Source: Deltaproteobacteria bacterium
GTDB taxonomy: Bacteria; Myxococcota_C; UBA6777
Direction of reading: 5' to 3'
Length of the DNA: 60,790 nucleotides
Assembly: GCA_002731275.1 (NCBI GenBank)
Contig: PCBK01000020.1
Location: 1 to 60,790, forward strand
The notes beneath the pieces were generated by a model. The model was not told the origin of the DNA. It did no database searches and was given only the letters and a program-made list of their open reading frames with translations. A program made the position numbers and the translations under genes. Position 1 is the first letter of the stretch, and each line of letters starts with the position of its first letter. Positions 8,863 through 19,500 of this stretch are shown here, in pieces.

Positions 8863-10212
8863 ATGACACATACCTCCCTGCCCAGAGCCATGATTGTACT
8901 TTCTCTCTTTGTCTTCGTACACATAAGCCATGCGTCAACACCACAAGCCAATATTCCCGTGAGTATCCAACGTTTTCTCTCCAGACTCCCCGTCTCCAAA
9001 AATACACTTGAGACCACACTCAGCCTCCAACCGCTCGATAAGAAATGGTTACATACATTACGCCGACAGGATCTCAGACTCCTACGGAATACACTTTTTG
9101 CGCTCCAAGGAGGTCGCTTTCGCTCAGAGGATTTACAGCAATTTTTTAAGAAGCAATCATGGTACAAAAGCAATAAGAGAGCGGTACATATCACCCTAAC
9201 AGGTACCGCAAAAGCCAACCTCAAAACCCTACTGACTTTCGAAGCAACAGCGTTACAAGGCTCCTTATTTCACTCGATCGCTTCACTCGAAAGTGTAGGG
9301 GGTGTGAGCACTACCATGTCAAAAGCCTGTCGGCAAAGACTCTTTCAGGCGGTACAAAACTCTTTGGCCAAATCGACACACAAAATCCACCTCGCAGGGC
9401 TCCCAAAAGTGCTCTACACCAAAGACAAACAAGGCGTGCTTTGGGCCATGGCAAGAGCAACTCATTTCATCGATAAGTCAGGAATTTGGACACCACAAAA
9501 GGGCCTCATCCTGATGAAGGGAAGCTGTGAAAAATGGTCGCTCATACACCAAGGATACACCTGCCCAACATCACATCTCCCCCAAGAGCTAAGAAGGAGG
9601 CACCCCAACCCAAATTGCACAAGGCAGGTCGCCGACTCACAGCCAATGTTCGCGTGGGTTGGATTTGCGATATTGCTGCTGGGGGTGGGAGGATTTTTCA
9701 TCCGCAGGGCCTTCAGCACTCCCAACTCAAATGCTCTCGAAGAGCCGATAGAGACAGAGAAAACAGAAGATACTGAAGATACAAATCATGAGAGCGTGGT
9801 GATCACGAGAGTCTTCGACGCCAAGATGAGACATCCTCACCCCATACAAGCAGAGGAATCAAGTCCAGAAGGGCTCGCGGAGCAGTTTGGCTTGAACAAA
9901 ACTTCAAGCCAAACGCTCCATCTCTATCTCAGCGGGCAATCTGTCGAAGACATTGCACAAACAAGAGAGTTAGCCGAATCAACAATCAAAAACCACCTGA
10001 AACAAGCGTTGGAGTGTGGTGCACTTGAGATTCAGCAAGTATTGCTTTTGCGCCAAGAGGAGTACCGCCGCATCAAAGTCGTGTGGGATAGTTTGGGAGC
10101 AAGAAAGAAGCTGAACCCCGCATATAAGGAGCTTGACGGCGCATTCGATTACGATGTTTTGGGATTTGTATTTGCAGCCCTTAAGCATCATCCCAACGCA
10201 CTTCCGATATAG
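8863..10212 (+). CDS. Membrane protein with extracytoplasmic YARHG domain and cytoplasmic RecQ-type HTH (HTH_40)
   Basis: 449 aa. Signal peptide at residues 8-24. Residues about 64-102 (LRLLRNTLFALQGGRF...WY) match the YARHG domain, an extracellular domain of unknown ligand. A single membrane span covers 262-282, followed by an acidic linker. Residues about 345-390 (LYLSGQSVEDIA...STIKNHL) match the HTH_40 domain normally found at the end of RecQ helicases, and the following 45 residues also resemble the RecQ tail. With the N-terminus exported and the span inserted once, the HTH would face the cytoplasm, suggesting a one-component membrane-bound regulator. GAGGT lies 10 nt before the ATG. Confidence 0.75.
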   Translation: MTHTSLPRAMIVLSLFVFVHISHASTPQANIPVSIQRFLSRLPVSKNTLETTLSLQPLDKKWLHTLRRQDLRLLRNTLFALQGGRFRSEDLQQFFKKQSWYKSNKRAVHITLTGTAKANLKTLLTFEATALQGSLFHSIASLESVGGVSTTMSKACRQRLFQAVQNSLAKSTHKIHLAGLPKVLYTKDKQGVLWAMARATHFIDKSGIWTPQKGLILMKGSCEKWSLIHQGYTCPTSHLPQELRRRHPNPNCTRQVADSQPMFAWVGFAILLLGVGGFFIRRAFSTPNSNALEEPIETEKTEDTEDTNHESVVITRVFDAKMRHPHPIQAEESSPEGLAEQFGLNKTSSQTLHLYLSGQSVEDIAQTRELAESTIKNHLKQALECGALEIQQVLLLRQEEYRRIKVVWDSLGARKKLNPAYKELDGAFDYDVLGFVFAALKHHPNALPI

Positions 10213-10261
10213 TAGGGGGTGTTGTATACAAGAAAATACGGGAGGAAAGAGATAGGGGAGC

Positions 10262-11659
10262 TTACTGTAAGGCGTCTTTGAAGATTTGTTGAGCTTTATC
10301 CTTCGATGTGCCTGGAGGAGGTACAAAGACTCTCATCACAAACTTTCGATAGCCCCTTATCCTGATCAAATAAGAGCCTGTATCGGGGACAAGAAACCAG
10401 AAAATACTTTTCCTTTCTCGGAGTGGCTCCACGCTCGTGTTATTTTGGCGAAAAATTTGAAAGCGGCTGGGATACTTTGTTTTCAAGATGACATGTTGTC
10501 CTCGTTGCAGGGACATTTGAAAACACAACATCCTGTTGCGTTTCAATCTTTTCTTCACTGTGAGCTCTGTGGCGCCCCTCCCAAAACGCAACGTTCGACA
10601 ACGAACAGACGGCCAGAAGAATCCAGAAAAACGAACATAAGCCCCTGGAAACTTGCGCTTTAAACGACGTAACAGATAGCGCGCTTTCCGCGAAGAGCGC
10701 GCTCTTCGAGCGACGAGGATGTACCAGCCGGGCCGCATACTGGAATAGTCGTTACTCCATAGTAAATCGGTCTTCAAGCCTTTTTCTCGTATTCGTTTTT
10801 GCTTTTGCTTTGCTTTTTTTACAGAGCGAGCTCCATCGACGATCAGGACATGGTGTCGTGCAAATCGAGAAGCATTTCGTAAACGAGAAAACAATCTGTG
10901 ATCATCTTCTTTCTTTGGGCACCCTCTTTGACAACACGAGCGGCAACCGAGTCGACAGGCCTTCTGAAACGCGGCTCCTGAGCGGACACAATCCTTTGTA
11001 TGCCCTCGCCCCTTCTCAAAAAAATACCCTTCATTAAAACATCCAATCCTGTAATCCAGCGCACAGGCTTTTTGATAAAAGAAGAGCGCCTTTGCATCAC
11101 TTTTCCTGGTACCATATCCTTTTTGATACGAACGTCCGACCTGTTGACACCCCAAACCGCTCCGCAAACGACAGGCTTTTTGGTAGAAAGCCAACGCCTT
11201 GTAGAAGTCTTTTCGTCTTCCGAGTCCTTTTTGCAACATAAACCCCGCATGACTACACCCGTTCCCATATCCCAACTTACATGCATGTTGATATCGCTGA
11301 AATGCCTTCGCAAGATCTTTCCGAACCCCTACCCCACGCTGAAAAAACCACCCCTCGTATACACAAGCCCTTACAAAACGATGTGTACAAGCAAGTTGAT
11401 AGAAAAACCGGGCAGAAGCCCGATCTTCAGGACCGTAGACTCCGTGCGCATAGGATCTTGCGAGTTGATAACAGGACTCACCATCTCCTCGCTCACAAAG
11501 CAAAAACAACCCCTTCAAATCATGAGGAACTGGTGATACAAAGGCAGGCAACTCCAACTTATTTTGTGACACAGGCTCATCACTTGCCCCACAACCAGCG
11601 AGAAAGGAACAAAGAAAAACAGCGACAAAGACATGGTATAACCGAACAAAGAACCCCAC
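10262..11659 (-). CDS. Sel1-repeat lipoprotein with SPOR-like domain
   Basis: 465 aa from the GTG at 11659, which has AAGGAG 6 nt upstream. A longer TTG frame to 11686 lacks a site. The signal ends LAGC, so this is a lipoprotein. Residues about 45-235 contain five or six Sel1-like repeats (A..FYQ.AC..G...GC...G....KG.G). They are followed by about 80 residues like a SPOR domain (two beta-alpha halves, PGWYILVARRARSSRKA) and a C-terminal beta-rich domain ending IRGYRKFVMRVFVPP, like the prepeptidase C-terminal fold. Inferred role: periplasmic scaffold, possibly binding denuded peptidoglycan. It is last in a row of minus-strand genes, 101 nt after its neighbour. Confidence 0.78.
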   Translation of the reverse strand: MGFFVRLYHVFVAVFLCSFLAGCGASDEPVSQNKLELPAFVSPVPHDLKGLFLLCERGDGESCYQLARSYAHGVYGPEDRASARFFYQLACTHRFVRACVYEGWFFQRGVGVRKDLAKAFQRYQHACKLGYGNGCSHAGFMLQKGLGRRKDFYKALAFYQKACRLRSGLGCQQVGRSYQKGYGTRKSDAKALFFYQKACALDYRIGCFNEGYFFEKGRGHTKDCVRSGAAFQKACRLGCRSCCQRGCPKKEDDHRLFSRLRNASRFARHHVLIVDGARSVKKAKQKQKRIREKGLKTDLLWSNDYSSMRPGWYILVARRARSSRKARYLLRRLKRKFPGAYVRFSGFFWPSVRCRTLRFGRGATELTVKKRLKRNRMLCFQMSLQRGQHVILKTKYPSRFQIFRQNNTSVEPLRERKSIFWFLVPDTGSYLIRIRGYRKFVMRVFVPPPGTSKDKAQQIFKDALQ

Positions 11660-11760
11660 AAGAGTCTCCTTCTTCCATATGCACAACCATCACAACAACA
11701 GCGAGTCTCTTCTCTATACTACAAGTCGAGATGTATGGAAAGTGTATCGCCCCCATCAAA

Positions 11761-13620
11761 TCACGAAAGTCGCGTCCCCCGAAGTCTTTCATACAAAACA
11801 ACACACACAAATAACCACAACAGAACGAGACATACATCGACATCGCTGTGCCCTGTCGCAACACAAACGCATCCCTGCCCCCTCGGTGTATATGAGGTCT
11901 CTTTCGCTGTCGTACCATCGCTCCCTCCAGCGTCCTGGTAAGACTCAACATACAAAGGACGCTCTCCCTCTCTCGCCTTGCATTGCCCTTCCTCGCAACG
12001 CTCGCCAGCTGAACAAGCATTCCCACAAGCACCACAATGTGCAGGATGGCTCCGCACATCGACACATTGCCCACCACATTGCAATTGTTCGGCAGTACAC
12101 CCCGAAGTCACCTTACAGATGCTCGCGACACACGTCTCACCAGGCTGACATAACTTGAAACACCCACCACAGTGGTTGGGATCTGTGTACGGATCAAAAC
12201 AATTCCCGTTGCACTTGATCTCGTTGGGGTTGCATTGTTTAAGACACTTTCCATCGACACAAACCTCCCCTTCACCACACCCCGTGTTACACGCTCCACA
12301 ATGAGATGCGTTGGTCTGCACATCGACACATTGTCCACCACAAGTCTTTCGAGGCGATTGACACGTCTCCTGACAAACACCTTTGAGGCAAAATTGTCCG
12401 GATGAGCAGGCCTTCCCACACGCACCACAATGCTGAAGTGTATCCTGTGTGTTGACACATTGCCCACCACATAACGTCTCACCAGAAGGACAAGTCACCA
12501 CACACACACCGGAAACACAAGATTGTCCGGCAACACAAGCCTTCCCACAGCCACCACAATGTAAAGCGTTGGTCGAAAGATCGACACACGCTCCAGCGCA
12601 AAGTTGTTGCCCAGAAGGACACGTTTGACCAGATATCTTGTAGGTAATTTGAATCTCAAAAGCATCGATCCAGGCGTCACTGTCACGCTTTCCACCGGGA
12701 TGGCTGTTCAATCCAACTTTTAACTCTAACGCGTTCAGATCGTTGATGGTCCAAGAAGCTTTGGTCGATGTAATGTCACCATAAACCCATTGTAACGATG
12801 TTTGCGAGAAGGTGAAGCGCTTCCCGCCTCCTTCGAGATAGAGGATCAATTTGTAGGGACCGCTGTCGTACTGCATCTTCGCCATCACACCGATACGGAC
12901 CTTTGTGATCTGAAAACTCCCTGGTGGCGTGCAAAAATTGAAGTCAGAGGCGGTGACGACTTCTCCGCTGTCGACGTTTGGGCTGGAGATGAGCTGGCCA
13001 TCAGCGCTGCCTTTTCCATTCCCCGAAGACGCCCAATCTCCAGACGCAGAGACAGCCCCAGCGTGTCTGGTCAATGTATACGTCCCTGGGGATTGTTGGG
13101 TACACTTTTGCGGGGGTGGAGGTGGATTTGTACTCGAAAAGACCCATTGGACAGCATCCGCCTCATCGGATTGTGTGTCGTCTGTTCCGTCGAGGACGAC
13201 CTTCATCGTCTGGCCTTTTTTGTAATAGAATGTCCCGAGACGATGCCACCCAGAAGCGAGTTTTTGCTGGTTCAGCGAAAAATGATGACGTTTTCCGTTA
13301 CCATCGTAGACATTGTAGTCAGCATCTGTGGTCCGGTTGACCGTCTGTCGAAAGTGAACACTGACATCATATTGCCCATCGTATGGCGCAGCAACCTGCC
13401 ATGTCGCCGTACCAACACGCTTGAGCCCTTTCCCCTGGTGGCTAAGATATCTGTAATTGTTATTGTACCCACCAACGTTCCACGTCGCCCACGCGTTGCC
13501 AGTCTCAGAGTATCCAGGCTGGTTATTATCGATGATCTTCTGCCACTTTTGAGCCGAGACATCAGACCCAAAAACACAAACGAACAACATCAAAAAAGAA
13601 GAGAATGGGAACCATCGCAT
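11761..13620 (-). CDS. Secreted golvesin-like, Cys-rich repeat protein with MYXO-CTERM-like tail
   Basis: 619 aa from the ATG at 13620 (GGAG 8 nt upstream). This start gives a clean signal peptide ending VSAQ. Order: golvesin/Xly-type carbohydrate-binding-like domain (IDNNQPGYSETG, then ATWQV..., about 27-165), a Pro-rich linker, a beta-sandwich of about 150 aa, five Cys-rich HCGxC units, then GQGCVC, a hydrophobic stretch and a basic end (YERLRG). The tail resembles MYXO-CTERM, a signal thought to attach proteins to the myxobacterial outer surface. A second protein here (22826-24556) shares the GQGCxC form. Inferred: a surface glycan-binding protein. Confidence 0.82.
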   Translation of the reverse strand: MRWFPFSSFLMLFVCVFGSDVSAQKWQKIIDNNQPGYSETGNAWATWNVGGYNNNYRYLSHQGKGLKRVGTATWQVAAPYDGQYDVSVHFRQTVNRTTDADYNVYDGNGKRHHFSLNQQKLASGWHRLGTFYYKKGQTMKVVLDGTDDTQSDEADAVQWVFSSTNPPPPPQKCTQQSPGTYTLTRHAGAVSASGDWASSGNGKGSADGQLISSPNVDSGEVVTASDFNFCTPPGSFQITKVRIGVMAKMQYDSGPYKLILYLEGGGKRFTFSQTSLQWVYGDITSTKASWTINDLNALELKVGLNSHPGGKRDSDAWIDAFEIQITYKISGQTCPSGQQLCAGACVDLSTNALHCGGCGKACVAGQSCVSGVCVVTCPSGETLCGGQCVNTQDTLQHCGACGKACSSGQFCLKGVCQETCQSPRKTCGGQCVDVQTNASHCGACNTGCGEGEVCVDGKCLKQCNPNEIKCNGNCFDPYTDPNHCGGCFKLCQPGETCVASICKVTSGCTAEQLQCGGQCVDVRSHPAHCGACGNACSAGERCEEGQCKAREGERPLYVESYQDAGGSDGTTAKETSYTPRGQGCVCVATGHSDVDVCLVLLWLFVCVVLYERLRGTRLS

Positions 13621-13689
13621 CTCGCTCACTCCACTTGACTCTGAGGACTTTGCAAACACCTTTTTCAAAAGGGATATTTTCAAAGGGTA

Positions 13690-14373
13690 TCAGTCATCGA
13701 TGGCAGAAGCAAGACCTTGCGCTCTCTTGCCGAGCGCACGTGAGATATCCCATATCAAAGGTGGGTAGGTTTTGATGTACGCATCGACAATTTCATTTGC
13801 GCAACGTATCACCGCCGGTTCGTCTTCCTGCAACACCTGGTAGAGCGAATGTTTTCCTTCCTTGTGTGTAAACAACGAAGCAGCAGGAGACGTCGGGTAT
13901 GGGTGCTCGTATAGATCGAGCTGCGCTCCTCGGTAGGTGAAACGCCACCATGTATCAGCCCATCCAGGCCTCGTCAACGGCTTCAACTTACATCTCATCT
14001 TCTTTTCGAGCTGTTTGTGGACAAATGACAACCTCTCCACATCCACCACAAAGCGAAGATACACACCCTTCCGCGCTCCCTGCTCAGCGTACTCTAAAAA
14101 ATGGGAGTACGATGGTGTCGTATGTTCCAAGACATAGGACAGCGCTGTTGGCAATGTCGAAGCCTCCCACGTACAAAGCAATCCCTCGATCCTCTGCCAC
14201 TGCTCAGGCGAAGCAGGTTCTACCAACAACCCACGTAGTCCCGCAAAATCCTGATGAAGTGTAGTCCCCGCGTCCTCACGAAGACGTACCAGCTCATCAC
14301 ACAGGGACTCGATCTTTTGGATTGTGTACTCTCCCTCCCACCACAAACGAAGCCTCTGCAACACCCCAGGCAT
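13690..14373 (-). CDS. Conserved-looking hypothetical protein
   Basis: 227 aa with no signal peptide, membrane span or motif I recognise. Likely soluble, mixed alpha/beta, rich in Trp and Tyr. AGGAGA lies 7 nt before the ATG. It sits between genes for exported Cys-rich proteins (62 nt after one, 69 nt before the next), so it is probably co-transcribed with them. As a cytoplasmic member of this set it could assist their production, but nothing in its sequence shows this. Confidence 0.7.
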   Translation of the reverse strand: MPGVLQRLRLWWEGEYTIQKIESLCDELVRLREDAGTTLHQDFAGLRGLLVEPASPEQWQRIEGLLCTWEASTLPTALSYVLEHTTPSYSHFLEYAEQGARKGVYLRFVVDVERLSFVHKQLEKKMRCKLKPLTRPGWADTWWRFTYRGAQLDLYEHPYPTSPAASLFTHKEGKHSLYQVLQEDEPAVIRCANEIVDAYIKTYPPLIWDISRALGKRAQGLASAIDD

Positions 14374-14435
14374 ACTAGACTCTCCTTTCTATCCCCATCC
14401 CTTGACACACAAACCCCTCACGGCAAAGCAAAGCC

Positions 14436-16505
14436 TTATGGGGACCGACAGGCGCTATTTTTACAGACTTTGGAATCTGGACAACTGTTATTGCACCCTC
14501 CACAGAACTTCGAGTTATACCGGGTATCAACACACGCCCCACCACAACACGTCAACGGCGCAGGACAACAGCTGCTCCCACAAACAGGTGTCCCTGCGGG
14601 ACATTGACTGCACGTCCCTTGGATACACAACATATTCACAGGACAGGCGTTCCCACATACACCACAGTGCTTGGGATCGAGCTGTGTATCGACACATGCT
14701 CCACCACACTCTTCGCCAACACTGCAAACACACTTTCCAGCCTGACAACGTTGACCAGGGATACATGGATTGTTACACGCTCCACAGTGCAAAAAAGAAG
14801 CCTTTACATCGACACATTGCGTACCACAAAGGGTCTCGGTGGATTTGGCACATTTGATTTGACACTTGCCCTCAATACACTTTTCGCCTTGCTGACATGC
14901 CGCTCCGCAGCCGCCACAGTGGGATACATCGACACGGGTATCGACACATCGACCACCACAAAACGCCTGGTATGTCTGTGGACACACACACGCTCCTTGT
15001 TGACACACCTGAATCCCCGGACAAACCTTGCCACACGCACCACAGTGTTGTTTGTCGTCCTGGAGCTTGACACACAAACCGCCACACTTTGTGAGCGAAG
15101 TATCCGCACAATCACACTTGCCCTCCTTGCAAGTCAATCCACTCGCGCAGATATACTCGCACTTTCCGCAATGTAGACGATCATTTTGAAGGTCCACACA
15201 CACATCACGACATAGAGACAGGTTACCAGGACAAACACATTGTCCCCCCTGACATTCTCGTCCAGCAGGGCAACGCTTTCCGCATCGTCCACAGTGCTCA
15301 TTGTCGCGCTGAAGATCGACACAGCCACCATAACAAATCGCAGGTGTATCTTTTGGACATCTCCCAACACAATCACCAGCTGCGCAATACGTCCCCGAAG
15401 CACATTTTCGACCACACTTTCCACAATGTAGGACGTGATGTTGCGTATTCACACACAACCCATCACACTTCTCTCTCCCATCAGCACAAGCACATTGTCC
15501 ACCTTTACAAAGCTCACGTCCCTGACATCGAGTCCCGCACTTTCCACAATGATTGATATTCGTTTTGGTCTCGTAACAACCACCGTAGCAGACATCTGGT
15601 GTGGCCTTTGGACAATTTGCGATACACTGGCCTTCACTGCACAGGCTACCTTTTGGACATGTTTTTCCACATTGGCCGCAATGATCGGCATCGCTGCTGA
15701 GTGAAACACATCGCCCATCACACTCTCGCAAACCGTGAGAGCATCGACATCGTCCGTCTACACAGCGCTGATCACTTCGGCAGGCTGAACCACAACGCCC
15801 ACAGTGTTTGGCGTCTGTGTTGGTGTCCACACAAGCTCCATAACACACAGAAGGCGTAGAAGGCGGGCACTTCGTCTCACACTGTCCACTCGCACAACGT
15901 TGTCCATCCTTACAGATGGTCCCACAAGCCCCACAGTGAGAGCCGTTCGTTTGTGGCTCAACACATTGCCCTTCACAACTGATTTGGCCAGGAGGACATG
16001 TACACTGACCTTCGATACACACTTGACCGGCAGCGCATGCATTTCCGCAAGCACCACAGTGTGTGCGCTCATAACGTGTGTTGACACAAGCACCTTCGCA
16101 GATCGTAGGCGTTCCAAGTGGACACTTCGTGAGACATCGTCCAGAGACACAGAACTCCTCAGAAGCACAAGCGTTCCCGCACTGACCACAATGTGCAGCG
16201 TTTGTGGAGAGAGACACACACGCTTCACCACACAGGCTCTGCTCAAAAGGACATGTACATTGGCCTTGTGTACATTGTTGTTCGGACTCACACTTTTGAT
16301 CACAGCGTCCACAATGCGCCTTTGACGTAAGCAGGGAGACACATTGCGTACCACATCGTGCTGTCCCCTCTGGACATAGACAAAAAGATGCCTGACAGGT
16401 CTTGCCATCGGAACAATCGGCGTTTGTCGTACACTCACTTGTAGGCCCACACGCGGACACATACAACAAAAGACCTAAGACAAGAGAAAAGAGAGTATAT
16501 TTCAT
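14436..16505 (-). CDS. Cys-rich (Stig1-like) repeat lipoprotein
   Basis: 689 aa. The signal ends VSAC, so lipid-anchored. Almost the whole mature chain is about 15 Cys-rich units (for example DAKHCGRCGSAC) of 40-50 residues, each with six to eight Cys. The spacers alternate between CPPSTPSVCYGACV and shorter forms. There is no added enzymatic or propeller domain, unlike its upstream neighbour. AGGAGA lies 9 nt before the ATG, 26 nt after the stop of the 1458-aa gene, so the two form an operon. Inferred: a disulfide-stabilised surface fibre or spacer. Confidence 0.86.
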   Translation of the reverse strand: MKYTLFSLVLGLLLYVSACGPTSECTTNADCSDGKTCQASFCLCPEGTARCGTQCVSLLTSKAHCGRCDQKCESEQQCTQGQCTCPFEQSLCGEACVSLSTNAAHCGQCGNACASEEFCVSGRCLTKCPLGTPTICEGACVNTRYERTHCGACGNACAAGQVCIEGQCTCPPGQISCEGQCVEPQTNGSHCGACGTICKDGQRCASGQCETKCPPSTPSVCYGACVDTNTDAKHCGRCGSACRSDQRCVDGRCRCSHGLRECDGRCVSLSSDADHCGQCGKTCPKGSLCSEGQCIANCPKATPDVCYGGCYETKTNINHCGKCGTRCQGRELCKGGQCACADGREKCDGLCVNTQHHVLHCGKCGRKCASGTYCAAGDCVGRCPKDTPAICYGGCVDLQRDNEHCGRCGKRCPAGRECQGGQCVCPGNLSLCRDVCVDLQNDRLHCGKCEYICASGLTCKEGKCDCADTSLTKCGGLCVKLQDDKQHCGACGKVCPGIQVCQQGACVCPQTYQAFCGGRCVDTRVDVSHCGGCGAACQQGEKCIEGKCQIKCAKSTETLCGTQCVDVKASFLHCGACNNPCIPGQRCQAGKCVCSVGEECGGACVDTQLDPKHCGVCGNACPVNMLCIQGTCSQCPAGTPVCGSSCCPAPLTCCGGACVDTRYNSKFCGGCNNSCPDSKVCKNSACRSP

Positions 16506-16531
16506 AATTTGCGTTCTCCTGTTAGGTTGCT

Positions 16532-19500
16532 TTAAGGTGTGGAGATCTTCCAGATGAAGGTCTGTGTGTTGGTGCCAGCTTGTGGAGTCACCTGGAGATG
16601 ACCAAACTGAGAGGGAGTTGAACCTTTCGATGTATATCCAGCAACATACAGATTCCCACCGTTGTCGAACTCCAACAATAATCCCGCATCACTTCGACTC
16701 GCACCGGCTTTCTCTGCCCAGAGCCAATTGCCAGTGTTCTTGTCCACCTTGGCAAAGAAGATGTAGGAAGAACCAGACGTCACCAAAGAGATGGGACCAA
16801 ATCGCGCTGTAAGATAGAAGTGACCGGCAATATAGGGATTCCCCTGCGCATCCACAGTGACTCCATACCCGCGGCTGCTCGTGCCGCTACCACCAGTGGT
16901 GACCCATTTAAAGGTACCATTGGTGTCGACCTTTGCCAAAAAGATGCCGCTCTGTCCGGGTGGGTTGGCAGTGATGCTGCCAAATGTACACGGCTTCGCG
17001 CAAGCTCCGGAGATATAGAGATGTCCAGCTTGATCGGAGACCAAACCACCAAAGTAATTGCGACTCGCCCCCCCCATCTTTTTCGCCCACATCCACGCAC
17101 CTGTTGTGCCATTCATTTTTGCGATGAAGCCGAGCTGCGAGTTTGCAGTGAGGGTCGTGCTGCCAAACTTCACCGTTCCAGAGAACGTCCCCAATATATA
17201 AAGATGGCCATTGGCGTCCACGGCGACAGGACCGGCGGTCATATTCGATGTCAGATCTGTCGTAAGCTGCGCCCAGTCCGTTGTGGGATTCGTTCCTCCA
17301 ACAGAGAAACGAGCGCCACCCAATTGGTTGACATTTTTCGTGCTCGTTACGCTCTTTGTCCCAATCGTCGAAATCCCAGAGCCACTGACGAGATAGGAGA
17401 GATACATCGCAGAAGTTCCAAAAGTACCGATATCCCCAATGCTTTTTGTGTAGCCACTGCTAGCAAATGAGTTTAAAAAGGCCCCATTACTTGGGTTCAT
17501 CAAGCTGTAGAAGATCTGTCCAGGCTGCTTTGTAAAAGATTGGCTACCCAACGTCACACTTCCGTTGAAATATCCAGCTGCATAGAGTTTGTTTCCAGCG
17601 CTCTTCACGCTATTGACAATGCTACTTCCACCACCAATTGTCTGCGCCCAGCGCCAACTTCCTGTTGGGCTCAGACTCGCGATAAACCCATCCCGACTGT
17701 TGGCTGGCTGCTTGACAATGGAACCAAATGTGATGGGTTTCGAAAAAGCCCCGCTGAGGTACACGTTCCCGCTCTGATCGAGTGTCATCATTTTCAGTTG
17801 TGAAGATGCCTGCTCCTGGATCAAACGAACCCAGCCACAAGAAGTCGATGTCGATTGACACGTTACACACTTACCAAAGCGACACAACTGACCACTCGGA
17901 CACTCAGAAGAAGTACGACAACTGTCACATGTTCCATTGCGACAGAGTTGACCACTCGCGCACTTTTTACCACATCCACCGCAGTGATTAACATCGGTGT
18001 TTGTATTCAAGCACGCTCCACCACAACAAGAGGTCCCTGAGGCACACTTATTCCCGCACTTTCCGCAGTGGTTGTTGTCCGCGTTGTAATCCCGACATGT
18101 CAGCTGACAACATTGTTTGCCTCCACTACAAGCGTTCCCACAGCTACCACAGTGTGCGTTTGTTGTGAACGTCACACACGAACTGTTACAACATGATTGA
18201 CCTGACGCACAACGTCTTCCGCACGCTCCACAGTGAGCAATATTCGTTGTTAGATCGCGACAACTCCCACTACAGCAAGATTGACCAGAAGAACACTTCT
18301 TCCCACAAGCGCCACAGTGATTTGCGTCCGTCTGGAGAGCCTTACACACCCCCGCACAACACGCAGAACCTGACGCACATCTCCTGCCACATCCACCACA
18401 GTTGTTAGCGTCTGTGGTTGTATTGACACATGTTCCACCGCAACAGGCCGAGCCAAAGGCACACCTGTTCCCACACGCACCACAGTGATTGATGTTACTT
18501 TGGAAGTCCACACATGCTCCCCCACAGCACGATTGCCCAGAAGTACAGGTCTTTCCACAGGCACCACAATTTGTAGAGGAGGTCTGTGTGTTGACACACC
18601 CACCTGCACAACACGATGTGCCTGTTGCGCATGTCCTCCCGCACTTCCCGCAATGATTAGCGTTTGTATTAAGATTGACACAGACAGCACCACAACACGA
18701 TGTTCCACGACCACACTGTCTGCCACAAGCGCCGCAATGATTGGCATCCGTCGTCAACGACGCACAGGTGCCGCTACAGCAAACAGCCCCTGTTAGGCAC
18801 TTCTTCCCACACGCACCACAGTGGAGGCTGTTGTTTTTTGTATCCGTACACACATTCTGTCCAGAGGAATCCGCACAGCAATCGATCCCAGCAGGACAAC
18901 AGCTCGCGCCACAAGCCTTCAGTGACGTTGAACCACACGGGACACACTTTCCAGAGAGACAAACTTCGGCTCCCTGGCATGCCTTTCCACATCCACCACA
19001 GTGGGAAGGATCGAGCTGCGTTTGTACACATTTCCCTGCACACAGGGTCGTACCAGGTGCACATGTACAGCTCCCCTTGTCACAAAATTGCCCTGTTTTA
19101 CAAGTATTCCCACAAGCACCACAGTGTTGGGGGTCACTCTGTGTCAAGACACAGGTATCACCACACGCAGTTTGGCCGACTGGACATTCGAGGACACATT
19201 TTCCGAGCTTACAGGTCTCGTTACTTTGGCAGGCTGTCCCACACGCACCACAGTGCGCGCTGGCTTTTTGAAGATCGACACACTCATCGTTACAAGATGT
19301 CAGGTTATTCGGGCATTCGCAACGACCTTCAAAACAGACCAACTCCCCCTTACATACGTTGCTACAAGTCCCACAATGACTCGCGTTTGTTTTGAGATCG
19401 ACACATTGTCCCTGACAATTCTCAAAACCCGCGCTACAAATCCTCACACACTTGCCTGCCTGACAGACCTCCGCGCTCCCACAGGGGTTCCCACAAGCAC

